Source: Dyadobacter sp. 676 (GTDB lineage: Bacteria; Bacteroidota; Bacteroidia; Cytophagales; Spirosomataceae). From it: DNA of 64,000 nt. Where the stretch lies: NCBI RefSeq assembly GCF_040448675.1, contig NZ_CP159289.1:5067001-5131000 (forward strand). The letters run 5' to 3'. The notes below the pieces were generated by a model. It did not search any database and had not been told where the DNA came from. It was given only the letters and a program-made list of their open reading frames with translations. Numbering within the stretch: the first letter of the stretch is position 1; every line of letters begins with the position of its first letter. The position numbers and the translations under genes were made by a program. Of this stretch, positions 1-8,798 are shown piece after piece.

Positions 1-1
1 G

Positions 2-688
2 AAGGATGTAAGCCTGTCTGTAAAACCAGGGTCGCGCATTGCCGTGATCGGACCGACCGCGGCGGGGAAAACGCAGCTGCTTTACCTGCTCACGGGGCTC
101 ATTCAGCCGCAGGAGGGAAGTGTCGGCTACGACGGCCACCCGATCGGTTATTACGACGCCGAATCGTTTCACCGGCAGGTTGGCTTCGTATTTCAGGACA
201 GCATTATTTTTAATATGAGCATTCGCGAAAACATCGCGTTCAGTACGACGGTGACCAACGAATCGCTGCAAAAAGCCGTCGACACCGCCGAGCTGGCCGC
301 ATTTCTCGAAACTTTGCCCGATGGGCTGGATACTGTTGTCTCGGAGCGGGGGGCGAGTCTTTCGGGAGGGCAAAAGCAACGGATTATGCTGGCGAGGGCG
401 CTTGCAATCAATCCGAAGGTGTTGCTGCTCGACGATTTTACAGCCCGTGTCGATACCAACACCGAAAAGAAGATCCTCGCGAATGTGGAGCGGAATTATC
501 CGGGCATCACGCTTATCTCCGTAACGCAGAAAATCGCGGCGATCGAGCATTACGACCAGATTGCCGTGCTAATGGAAGGTGAGCTGATCGGCTGCGGGAC
601 GCATGGCGAACTGATCGAGACGAGCCCCGAATATGTTCAGATTTTCAATTCGCAACAAAGTACCAGCAACTATGAATTACGATCTTAA
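2..688 (+). CDS. ABC exporter ATP-binding subunit, 3' part (degenerate NBD)
   Basis: The C-terminal nucleotide-binding domain of an exporter-type ABC protein. The frame is open to the left window edge, so the membrane domain and start lie outside; the GTG at 44 is internal. Walker A GPTAAGKT, the Q-loop region, a canonical signature LSGGQKQR and Walker B LLLDD are visible. The residue after the Walker B Asp is Asp instead of the catalytic Glu, and the switch His is Gln (SVTQK). This subunit therefore carries the weak ATP site of a heterodimer with the next gene, whose start overlaps its end by 17 nt. The substrate is unknown. It is convergent to the adjacent lipid biosynthesis operon, so a role in exporting that product is inference only. 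Confidence 0.9.
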   Translation, partial: KDVSLSVKPGSRIAVIGPTAAGKTQLLYLLTGLIQPQEGSVGYDGHPIGYYDAESFHRQVGFVFQDSIIFNMSIRENIAFSTTVTNESLQKAVDTAELAAFLETLPDGLDTVVSERGASLSGGQKQRIMLARALAINPKVLLLDDFTARVDTNTEKKILANVERNYPGITLISVTQKIAAIEHYDQIAVLMEGELIGCGTHGELIETSPEYVQIFNSQQSTSNYELRS

Positions 689-2429
689 CAAGCTGTCTGA
701 GGAACAGCAAAAAGCCTCCACATTCAAGGCGCTGGGCAAGTTGCTGACCCTTATCGCCCATGAGCGAGGAAACCTGGCACTGGCGGTGTGCGCCATGACG
801 CTCAACACGGCCGTGAACCTTTTCGGGCCGTTCCTGATCGGGCATGCGATAGACCGGTATGTGGTAACGAAGCAGTTCCACGGCCTGCTCGTTTTCGGCG
901 GCATTTTGTTGGCGATGTATCTGCTGGGGCTGGCGACCGCCTACACCCAGACGAAGCTGATGGGCGGGGTAGGGCAGCGGTTGCTTTTCACCCTCCGTAA
1001 TGCCATTTTCAACAAGTTACAGCAGCTTCCGGTCGCTTTTTTCAATCAGAACAAGGCCGGTGACCTGATCTCGCGCGTCAATAACGACACCGACAAACTG
1101 AACCAGTTCTTTTCGCAGTCGCTGATGCAATTCATGGGAAGCATTTTCACAATGTTGGGCGCGGGTATTTTTCTATTGGTAATCAATGTAAAACTGGGCG
1201 CAGCGGCCCTGGCGCCGGCGGTGGTGATCCTCATTTTTACAATGGCGCTTTCGCCGTGGGTAAAGGCGACCAACGCCCAAAACCTGAAAAGCACCGGGGC
1301 GCTGAGTGCCGAGATCCAGGAGAGTCTGAACAATTTCAAAGTCGTGATCGCTTTCAACCGACGCGATTATTTCAGGCAACGCTTTCAGTTGGCCAATCTG
1401 CAAAACTACCGGACGGCAATCCGCGCCGGTCTGGCCAACAACATTTTTTTGCCCACTTATTCTTTCTTTTCCAATATCGCGCAGCTCCTCGTGCTGACCT
1501 ACGGCATTCATTTGATCAGCATAGGTGAGTTTACGGTCGGATTGCTGGTCAGCTACCTCGCTTATGCCGTAAATTTTTACAACCCGTTGAGGCAACTGGC
1601 GGCGTTGTGGACGAGTTTCCAGGTGGCGATGGCCGGCTGGGACCGTATTTCGCAAATCCTCGCGCTGGAAACCGACCTTGTCACCGTGGCCGAAGCGCCC
1701 CGACAAGCCGATGGCGCATTGCTGGAATTCCGCGACGTGCGCTTTGGTTACGATAGTCGTGAAATACTGCACCAGGTGAATTTTAAGCTGGAACGGGGCA
1801 AAACTTACGCGCTGATCGGTCCTACCGGCGGCGGCAAAACCACCACGGCTTCGCTCATCGCGCGCTTGTACGACCCCGGAGAGGGAACTGTGCTGCTCGA
1901 CGGCCGCGACATCCGGACTTATACTCCCGAAGAGCGCAGCCGGAAGATCGGTTTTATTTTACAGGAACCGTTCCTGTTCACCGGCACGATCCGTGAGAAC
2001 ATTCTTTACGGGAATGAGCAGTTGAAAGATTATTCCAACGACCAGCTGGAACAGGTGATCCGAAGCGCAAACCTGGAAGAAATACTGGCGTTGTTCGAAG
2101 ACGGCCTGGACACGAAAGTTTCCGCAACCGGCGACAGCACGAGCTTGGGCCAGAAGCAGCTCATTGCCTTCATGCGCGCCGTTTTGCGGAGCCCCGAGCT
2201 GTTGATCCTCGACGAAGCCACGGCCAACATAGACACGGTCACCGAAAAGCTTCTCGGGGATATCCTGAAACAACTTCCCGAATCGACCACGCAGGTTATT
2301 ATCGCCCACCGTCTCAACACGATCGAGAACGCCGATGAAATATTTTTCGTGAATTCCGGCGAAGTAAACCGCGCCGGGTCACTGAGCGATGCCATGGGAA
2401 TGCTGTTGAAGGGAAATACGGCTAGCTAG
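672..2429 (+). CDS. ABC exporter, fused TMD-NBD subunit
   Basis: A complete half-transporter of 585 aa. I chose ATG 672, just inside the upstream gene end, over the in-frame ATG at 633. An N-terminal membrane domain with about six helices occupies residues 25-310 and an NBD residues 350-570. Walker A GPTGGGKT is at about 383-390, Walker B LLILDE has the catalytic Glu, and the switch region IIAHR has His. The signature is altered to TSLGQKQ instead of LSGGQ. Together with the upstream subunit this gives one site with all consensus elements (this Walker A/B plus the partner LSGGQ) and one doubly degenerate site, the pattern of asymmetric heterodimeric exporters such as the TM287/288 and BmrCD families. 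Confidence 0.93.
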   Translation: MNYDLNKLSEEQQKASTFKALGKLLTLIAHERGNLALAVCAMTLNTAVNLFGPFLIGHAIDRYVVTKQFHGLLVFGGILLAMYLLGLATAYTQTKLMGGVGQRLLFTLRNAIFNKLQQLPVAFFNQNKAGDLISRVNNDTDKLNQFFSQSLMQFMGSIFTMLGAGIFLLVINVKLGAAALAPAVVILIFTMALSPWVKATNAQNLKSTGALSAEIQESLNNFKVVIAFNRRDYFRQRFQLANLQNYRTAIRAGLANNIFLPTYSFFSNIAQLLVLTYGIHLISIGEFTVGLLVSYLAYAVNFYNPLRQLAALWTSFQVAMAGWDRISQILALETDLVTVAEAPRQADGALLEFRDVRFGYDSREILHQVNFKLERGKTYALIGPTGGGKTTTASLIARLYDPGEGTVLLDGRDIRTYTPEERSRKIGFILQEPFLFTGTIRENILYGNEQLKDYSNDQLEQVIRSANLEEILALFEDGLDTKVSATGDSTSLGQKQLIAFMRAVLRSPELLILDEATANIDTVTEKLLGDILKQLPESTTQVIIAHRLNTIENADEIFFVNSGEVNRAGSLSDAMGMLLKGNTAS

Positions 2430-2440
2430 ATTTTGGTATT

Positions 2441-2482
2441 TTAACGTGAGTTCCCGCAAAGTTCAGAAATACGGCACGTTAA
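2441..2482. terminator. Weak hairpin between convergent operons
   Basis: An 8-bp inverted repeat (TTAACGTG at 2441-2448, CACGTTAA at 2475-2482) with a 26-nt loop lies between the exporter and the acyltransferase stop codons. There is no U-tract, so a terminator role is only positional inference. Confidence 0.25.
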
Positions 2483-2494
2483 TGAAAACTATCC

Positions 2495-3778
2495 TTACAC
2501 CTGCTGAGTAGCCGAAGTGCGAGCGCCTTCCAACAACAGCCACATCGCTTCCCTGCAAATCTTCTCCGCGTCGATCATCGGCAGAAAGCTTTCGTGAGAG
2601 CAAAAGGAGAAGTCCATTCGTCCGGCGAAGGTACTTACTACCAGCGTGTTTGGATTACGCCAGGGAAAGCCTACGGAGGGACTGTGTATAGCACGAACGC
2701 TGAAATTGTTATACGTCGCCGGTATGTCGAGGATACCCATGTTGGAGATAGTGAGGTCGTGGCTACCCTTGGTGGAACGCATATGGCGCAGCAATGCGCC
2801 GGTTGAGCTGTGAAAGTATTCGGTAATGAACATCATCTCCGCGGCATTCACCTTTTCGGCCTTCTCTACAAGATCGTCCTTTAACCGGCGGGCTTCGGAC
2901 CAAAAATCGCGTTGCGCGTCTTTTTGCGCAAGCGAAAGTTCGACGATCGGCGCAAATGCGAACAGGTGATCGCGGCCGATCGCTGGCAAATAGCGACGAA
3001 TATCGACGGGGCTAATGACCTTATTCCGAGCGGATTTCCCTCTTACCGACTGGTGCGCCAGCAATGAAGCGGTGCACAACGCAGCCTGGACGGTCGTTTT
3101 CTCGGCCTTACATTTCCTGACGAGCGCGTTGGTCGTGTCGCGATCGAGCGTGTGCGTGAGAAAATAGAAGTTGCCCGGGCGAGGGGTTGGCTTCGGATTC
3201 AAGACGGCAAAAAGCCCCTTGGCAAGTGCCGAAAACAGCTTTCCCTTCCAATGGATCACTTTGCTGTTACGGACCGACGCGGGCACCAGCGAATCAATCG
3301 ACAGAATGCCTTCGTAAGGTTCCAGGGGCACCTCGGGATCGTCGAGCAGCGTCAGCAGCTCACGCATGAGCGTCACAAACCCCGAGCCGTCGCATACGCA
3401 ATGCGGGCACACGAGCAACAAATCGGAAACGGGTTCCGACCGCAACCATATCAGCCTGGCCGCCGGCCCGTTTTCCAGATCGAATCGTTTCTCCCATTCC
3501 CGCCGACTGACGTCCTGCCAGTGAATGTCGGATGTCCTGTCGGTTACCTCCACGGGGATAGGCTGCACCTGCGGATTTGTAACAAATATCGGGACATTTG
3601 TCTTGCTTCTCCGGACATTGGTCCTTAATAGCGGATGCCGGTTTTGTATTTTAGCCAGGGCTTCGTTTACCTGTTCAAGGGAAATATTTCCTTCGATAGT
3701 GGCCGTAAAAACGCAGTTCACCGGGGCAAGTCCGTCTGCATACATAATACGCTCCCCGACAATCATCTGTCTGTTCAT
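2495..3778 (-). CDS. HxxxD (condensation/PapA-type) acyltransferase 1
   Basis: A 427-aa protein of the condensation-domain/PapA acyltransferase superfamily. These enzymes move an acyl group from a carrier protein or CoA to a hydroxyl or amine. The catalytic HxxxD motif is H126-CVC-D130, preceded by a typical N-terminal half-domain (HPLLRT around 48-53). The length fits a free-standing transferase such as PapA5 and not an NRPS module. It is the last gene of the nine-gene minus-strand operon and starts one base after the stop codon of its paralogue. The three paralogues share length and active-site position, so they arose by tandem duplication. The likely role is O-acylation of the glycosylated lipid; the acceptor is unknown. 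Confidence 0.85.
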   Translation of the reverse strand: MNRQMIVGERIMYADGLAPVNCVFTATIEGNISLEQVNEALAKIQNRHPLLRTNVRRSKTNVPIFVTNPQVQPIPVEVTDRTSDIHWQDVSRREWEKRFDLENGPAARLIWLRSEPVSDLLLVCPHCVCDGSGFVTLMRELLTLLDDPEVPLEPYEGILSIDSLVPASVRNSKVIHWKGKLFSALAKGLFAVLNPKPTPRPGNFYFLTHTLDRDTTNALVRKCKAEKTTVQAALCTASLLAHQSVRGKSARNKVISPVDIRRYLPAIGRDHLFAFAPIVELSLAQKDAQRDFWSEARRLKDDLVEKAEKVNAAEMMFITEYFHSSTGALLRHMRSTKGSHDLTISNMGILDIPATYNNFSVRAIHSPSVGFPWRNPNTLVVSTFAGRMDFSFCSHESFLPMIDAEKICREAMWLLLEGARTSATQQV

Positions 3779-3779
3779 T

Positions 3780-5054
3780 TCAATCCGTAATGCTAATAGG
3801 TTGGGCTTCCATTAAGTGTTGTCTGAGTAATGTCATGGCTGTTTCCGTAATGGATTTACCATCCTGACAGGAGATATAGCCTTCTTCGGAGTGAAATGCA
3901 AAGTCCATACGCCCGCCGAACGTCGAGACCGACACTTTGGACGGATTCCCCATCGGAAACCGCGACAGAGGGCTGTGAACGTCGGTAACACGTAATTGTC
4001 CGTAGGTTTCGCCGAGCGGAATGCGGCCGAGGTTGGCGAATGCGAAATCGTGCGCGCCCTTTCCGGCCCTGGCATACCGGATGCTTCGGGGATAAAGCGG
4101 CAAAAGGTATTCGCTGAAAAACAGCAGCTTGGGAGCGTTCGTTGCGGCTATCTGCTTGTACAGGCGGTTTTTCAATGCATTGGCCTGTTCACGAAAACCG
4201 GTACCGTCCGCAGGCGTTTTAAGTCCTACCATCGAAGGGAACGCAAACAGGTGATCTTTCGCGATTTCGGGTAAAAACCTGCGCATATCCACCGACGCGA
4301 ACATATTTCCGCTCGTGCGCACGGTACGCTGGAATGCGCGCATGAACACCAGGATCAGCGCCGTGTTGAGGTTAACGTCCTTTTCTTTGCACGCCGATAG
4401 CAATGCAGCCGTTTCTTCCGGGCCCAGTTTCCAGCGGATCGTGTAAAAACGGTCCTTTTTTACCTCTTTCATCCAGGCTACGGCCAGCAGGAACAGGCGG
4501 GTAACGCCGGCAAGGGACTTTCCCGCAAGGCGGTTGAGCAAATTGCGGCGGACATTGGCAGGCACGAGCGCTTCGGGGAAAAACGGCGGATAGGGTTGCA
4601 GGCAGGTTTCCGGGTCGGCGAGGCATTCGAGCAGCTCGCGCATGAGCGTCATCACGGAAGTGGCGTCGCCAATGCAATGGTGGCAAACGAACAACAGTTC
4701 GGAGACCTGCGGAGAGCGGACCCAGACCACCCTCGCAAGCGGTGCGTCGGGCTGGTTGAACGGCGTGTCCCATTCGGTTTCGGCCTCTGCCGCCCAGTCG
4801 TTATCCGAATGTCGCCCGGTAACGCGGAGCGGGATTGGCTGTATCGGCTCCCGGGTTACGTACCATGGGATGCCATCGGCGCCCGTTTCTACGGTGACCC
4901 GCAGGAACGGATGCTTTTGCTGCATTTTCCGCAATGCTTCACGAACGTCCGTTTCCTCGAAATACCCATCTACTGTCACCGGAAATACCACATTTACGGG
5001 CGTGTCGGCGCCCGCGTACATGGAAGCTTCCAGGAAACCCATTTTTCTTTTCAT
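3780..5054 (-). CDS. HxxxD (condensation/PapA-type) acyltransferase 2
   Basis: A 424-aa paralogue of the flanking genes. The active-site motif is H126-CIG-D130, at the same residue numbers as in acyltransferase 1. It has no transmembrane segment or signal peptide, so it should act in the cytoplasm or at the inner face of the membrane. Its start overlaps the stop of acyltransferase 3 by 4 nt, which suggests translational coupling. Three copies with intact but diverged motifs suggest different acyl or hydroxyl specificities on one scaffold, by analogy with the Pap acyltransferases of mycobacterial trehalose lipids. The function is inferred from the family and context. Confidence 0.85.
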   Translation of the reverse strand: MKRKMGFLEASMYAGADTPVNVVFPVTVDGYFEETDVREALRKMQQKHPFLRVTVETGADGIPWYVTREPIQPIPLRVTGRHSDNDWAAEAETEWDTPFNQPDAPLARVVWVRSPQVSELLFVCHHCIGDATSVMTLMRELLECLADPETCLQPYPPFFPEALVPANVRRNLLNRLAGKSLAGVTRLFLLAVAWMKEVKKDRFYTIRWKLGPEETAALLSACKEKDVNLNTALILVFMRAFQRTVRTSGNMFASVDMRRFLPEIAKDHLFAFPSMVGLKTPADGTGFREQANALKNRLYKQIAATNAPKLLFFSEYLLPLYPRSIRYARAGKGAHDFAFANLGRIPLGETYGQLRVTDVHSPLSRFPMGNPSKVSVSTFGGRMDFAFHSEEGYISCQDGKSITETAMTLLRQHLMEAQPISITD

Positions 5055-6346
5055 AAACGCACGGAATCTGTCACGGCAACGGTTTGAAAAAGGATTTGCA
5101 TAGCCTTTTCGCGGATTTGCATGGCTGTTTCGCGGGGCAGGAACGCTTCGTTCGAGACAAACGAAAAATCCATCTGTCCGTTAAAAGTAGTGGTAATGAT
5201 CGTGTTCGGGTTGGCAAATGGCCCGATCACCGTCGGGCTGTAAATCGTATCGATCGTGAAGTTCCGGTACCTGGAGGGGATATCGAGCTTGCCCATATTG
5301 GAGAACATAAAATCGTTGCCTACTTTGGCGTAGGTCAGAAACTCGCGCAATCGGCGGACCGATTTGTGCGATGCCTCCATGATCATGGTGAATTCGTAGG
5401 GATTAAGTTTCGCCATTTGCCTGGAAACATGCTCCTGCAAGGCTTTGGCCCTCGCCCAGAAACTGGTGCCGATGGATTGTGCCAGATCTATATTCAGCGC
5501 GAGGCCGTATGAAAAGAGCATGTCGCGTTTCACCTCCGGCATGTAGCGGCGGATATCTACGGGGCAGGTCGCCTTGCCATGCGAACCTTCGCCATTTATG
5601 GCCTTAAATGCCTCGAGCAAAGCCAGACCGATGGCGGTATTCACCGTTACGCTTTCTTTTTTACAATAGGCGAATAGCGCTTTCGACTGGTTGGCGGCAA
5701 GTTTCCAGTTGATCAGGTAATCGCCCGAACGCGGGGCTGGTTTTTGTTTTTTATTAATAAATAATGAGCCTAACGCCAACCCGGCATGAACCAGCGCGGC
5801 GGAAAGTGTGGCTTTGAGCCGGCTGCGGCGATTATCCAGTATTTCGGCCGGTATAAGGTCGCGAATGCTTCCAAATACCGGTGCTTTGCCGATCTCGGCC
5901 TGGGGATCGTCCAGCAAGGTCAGCAAATCCGTAAGCAATGCCACGCCGGAACCGCCGTCGCACATGCAATGATGGAAAGCCATAACCAGGTCGGAGACCT
6001 CCCCGGAGCGGACCCAGGTAACGCGCAGCAGCGGACCGTTCTTTATATCGAACGAAGTTCCCAGCTCGCGGACCGTTTCGCGGTTCCAGTCGTGGTCACC
6101 TGTCCGTTCCACGATCCTGAGCGGGATATGCGGCCGGGAAACCGGGATGTGAAAATACGGTGCTCCATGGGCATCGGTGCCGATGGCCGTTTGTAGCATC
6201 GCATACTTTTCCTGCAAGCGGGTGAGTGCGATCGTCAGCCGCACATGGTCGATCTCTCCATTGATTTTGAGGGCATAAACCCCGTGGAATGGCTCGGTAC
6301 CATCGCCAAACAGCACTCTTTCGAGGAAAAGCAGGTTTCGTTTCAT
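5051..6346 (-). CDS. HxxxD (condensation/PapA-type) acyltransferase 3
   Basis: A 431-aa third paralogue and the first of the acyltransferase trio to be transcribed. The motif is H126-CMC-D130 in an AFHHCMCDGGSG context. It begins only 3 nt after the preceding glycosyltransferase ends, so glycosylation and acylation genes are co-transcribed. A short basic insert (KKQKPAPR) lies near residue 200, where the other two copies also vary. I see no carrier-protein domain, so the acyl donor is presumably the discrete ACP, the synthase ACPs or acyl-CoA. Confidence 0.85.
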   Translation of the reverse strand: MKRNLLFLERVLFGDGTEPFHGVYALKINGEIDHVRLTIALTRLQEKYAMLQTAIGTDAHGAPYFHIPVSRPHIPLRIVERTGDHDWNRETVRELGTSFDIKNGPLLRVTWVRSGEVSDLVMAFHHCMCDGGSGVALLTDLLTLLDDPQAEIGKAPVFGSIRDLIPAEILDNRRSRLKATLSAALVHAGLALGSLFINKKQKPAPRSGDYLINWKLAANQSKALFAYCKKESVTVNTAIGLALLEAFKAINGEGSHGKATCPVDIRRYMPEVKRDMLFSYGLALNIDLAQSIGTSFWARAKALQEHVSRQMAKLNPYEFTMIMEASHKSVRRLREFLTYAKVGNDFMFSNMGKLDIPSRYRNFTIDTIYSPTVIGPFANPNTIITTTFNGQMDFSFVSNEAFLPRETAMQIREKAMQILFQTVAVTDSVRL

Positions 6347-6349
6347 CCG

Positions 6350-7551
6350 TTAGGCATTTTCGGTTACACGGTGGACAAGCGCGAAATCTTCGAGGAGCGA
6401 CACGGCTTTGACATTACCGCCTGCCGCCTGGAAAGTATCCCGGACATGCTGCGCCGCCTTGCGGTACTTCGGGTTTTCGAGCAGTTCCCACATGGCGTTT
6501 TTCACGTCGGCGACCCGGAGGCGTTTGTATCTCACCTTAATCCCGCAGCCCGCACGCTCGATCAATGCCGCGGTGTGGAAATGGTCGTATGCGATGGGCG
6601 TGATAAGCATCGGCAGGCCGTTCATGAAAGTGTCGTTCACCGTGTTGAAGCCCCCGTGGCAGATTACGGCGTCCATTTTAGGAATAATCTCCGCCTGGGG
6701 CACGAAGCCCTGCACAATAAAGTTTTCCGGCCATTCGTCGATTACCGACGGATCGGTAGCCGCCACGATGGTGATCGGCTCGTTGCCGAATGCTTCGATG
6801 AGTTTCAAAAAAATTCCCTGCGGATATCGACCAGCAACGTGCCGAGCGATACAAATACCTTAGGTGTAGTGGCTTTTTCAAGCCTCTCCCAGTCGAAAGG
6901 GGTGTCGTTGGGCCGGCCATTCACAGGGCCTACGAACTTCATATGCGGTTCCGGGTCGGGAAAACCGGCGAATTCTCCCGACGTGAACACGATATTCATC
7001 CGGTGCGAATGGATCACAAACTCGTCGGTATAAATGCCCAGCTCGCGTTGAAGGCCTTTGATCAGGTTCTGCTGCCACTCGAAGATCCTGGGCGCCGAGT
7101 TGGCGGTATCGCCCATTACATCGGGCGGCACGGGCGTGGTCGTGACGCACGGAATGCCTTTGAGGTACGCGACCAGCGCGCCGGCGAAGGTAATGCAGTC
7201 GTTGACGATCACATCGGGCTGGAAGTCGTCGCTCACGCGCGAGACGCCGGGCACCATCATCCGGGCAAAGGGAATATAAGTTTCTTCCAGGGCAAGTTTC
7301 ATCACTTCCGGACCCGACAGGGATGGCCCGTCGTCCTGGCGTTTCAGGATCCGGTCGATCTCGTCCCGATGCGGTGCGAGCTCCTCTTCCGGCAGGATGT
7401 ACCGCCCGCCTTCCGGAATGTGTTTGTCTGAAAGGGGAATAAGCCCGGTCCACGCCACTTCATGGCCTTTGGCAAGCAAGCTGGCGCCCACGCTGAGGGT
7501 AGGGCTGATATGTCCGAAAAAAGGAGGTACTACAAATAAAAATTTAGCCAT
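6350..7551 (-). CDS. GT1/MGT-type glycosyltransferase 2 (frameshifted)
   Basis: A UDP-glycosyltransferase of the GT1/macrolide-glycosyltransferase type, about 400 aa once a one-base gap is repaired. The N-terminal acceptor domain begins FVVPPFFGHISPTLSVG. The C-terminal donor-binding region reads CHGGFNTVNDTFMNGLPM. The frame breaks at a run of seven T (minus strand) near 6810; eight T restores EFFLKLIEAFG, which matches the intact paralogue next door. Three ATGs (7575, 7563, 7551) lie in a tandem 12-bp repeat. I chose 7551 because the neighbour begins MPKYAFIVPP at the equivalent place. It overlaps the upstream stop codon and probably adds a second sugar or acts on a different acceptor. Confidence 0.82.
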
Positions 7552-8752
7552 TCTGGAAGACATTCTGGAAGACATTAACGGATATCTGATCGAGCCAGCG
7601 GGCTGCGGTTGCGGTGCCGCCCGCTTCCCGGAACGACTCCCGGATGCACTCCGCGGCGAGCCGGTAGCCCGGATAATTTAAAATTTCGTCGACCGCATTT
7701 CTAAGATGCGGCGCTTTAAACCGGTTGAAATTGAGCCTTACGCCGCATCCGTTCGCCACCACGCGCCCGGCCACGTGCGACTGGTCGTAAGCGATCGGGA
7801 TCACTACGAGCGGCAGGCCGTTGGATAGCGTTTCCGAAACGGTATTATGGCCGGCGTGACACACCACGCCATCGAGGTGGGGCAGTAATTCGAGCTGTGG
7901 CACCCGCTGCTGCACCAGGAAATTGGAAGGCCAGGTTTCGAACAAAGTCTCGTCAGAAACCACTATCACAAATATTTCACCCTCTCCGAACGCATCGATT
8001 ACTTTGGTAAAAAAATCCCTTTTGAACTGATGATCGAAAGTGGTGCCTATGGAAATGAGGATTTTGGGGGCCGTCTGGTTCTTCAATCTTTCCCAATCGA
8101 ATGGTATATCGGCAATGCGGTTGGCGATAACCGGGCCGGGAAAGCGGTAGTAGTTGGGCAGTTCCATTTCGCCAAAGAATGCCCTGGACGTGAAAACGAG
8201 CGTCAAAAGCTCGGATGTCGCCAGCGATTTTTCGCCTTTAATGCCGAGCTCCTGTTGCAGACCAATGATTTGTTTTACTTCCCATTCGTGGATTTTAGGC
8301 AGGTCCTCCATCATTTTCACGGCAGCCGGCGCGGTTACCGATGTGGCGTAGGGGATGCCCAGCAAATGCGCGGCCATGCCACCGGCGAAAACCTGATGGT
8401 CGTTGATGACCACATCGGGTTGCCAGCTGCGAAGGATTTGCATAATGCCGTCGAACATATAGCGGTTCAACGGCACGAGGACTTCCTCGTACAGGAACTT
8501 GATGCTCTCGATGCCATAGACATTCTTTTTGGTAATGATATCGAGGTATTCGGCATTGGCCTGTTTTTCGGAATCGTCCTGGTCGTAGCGGATCGGCAGT
8601 AACTGGCCGCCCGCAGGCAACTTTGTCTGTAATTGCTCGTCAAGGCTGATCCAGGCCACTTCGTGGCCCAGCGCCAGAAGCTCTGCGCCTACCGAGAGGG
8701 TCGGGTTAATGTGGCCGGTTAGCGGCGGGACGATAAATGCGTATTTGGGCAT
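7544..8752 (-). CDS. GT1/MGT-type glycosyltransferase 1
   Basis: An intact 402-aa UDP-glycosyltransferase-like protein. The N-terminus IVPPLTGHINPTLSVG is the acceptor domain. The HAGHNTVSETLSNGLPLVV segment around residues 300-320 is the nucleotide-sugar binding motif of GT1/MGT enzymes, which glycosylate polyketides, sterols, carotenoids and lipids. There is no signal peptide, so it is cytosolic. It is separated from the hydrolase gene by 46 nt and overlaps glycosyltransferase 2. In this operon the likely acceptor is the hydroxyl or carboxyl of the synthase product. Two different GT1 genes suggest a disaccharide headgroup or two glycosylation sites. Confidence 0.9.
   Translation of the reverse strand: MPKYAFIVPPLTGHINPTLSVGAELLALGHEVAWISLDEQLQTKLPAGGQLLPIRYDQDDSEKQANAEYLDIITKKNVYGIESIKFLYEEVLVPLNRYMFDGIMQILRSWQPDVVINDHQVFAGGMAAHLLGIPYATSVTAPAAVKMMEDLPKIHEWEVKQIIGLQQELGIKGEKSLATSELLTLVFTSRAFFGEMELPNYYRFPGPVIANRIADIPFDWERLKNQTAPKILISIGTTFDHQFKRDFFTKVIDAFGEGEIFVIVVSDETLFETWPSNFLVQQRVPQLELLPHLDGVVCHAGHNTVSETLSNGLPLVVIPIAYDQSHVAGRVVANGCGVRLNFNRFKAPHLRNAVDEILNYPGYRLAAECIRESFREAGGTATAARWLDQISVNVFQNVFQNG
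7549..7575 (-). repeat. 12-bp tandem duplication at a gene overlap
   Basis: Two perfect copies of CATTCTGGAAGA (plus strand, 7549-7560 and 7561-7572) followed by CAT. The repeat adds four residues to the C-terminus of glycosyltransferase 1 (NVFQNVFQ) and at the same time supplies two extra in-frame ATG codons upstream of glycosyltransferase 2. Being a multiple of three, it keeps both frames. Confidence 0.85.
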
Positions 8753-8798
8753 GGTGCCGGGTTATTATCATTCCCCAGACCAAGTCCGGGGCTGAGGA

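Noticed and set aside
6806..6808. Independent gene start (TTG) for the C-terminal half of glycosyltransferase 2
   Set aside because: Comparison with the intact paralogue shows one continuous protein broken in a T-run.
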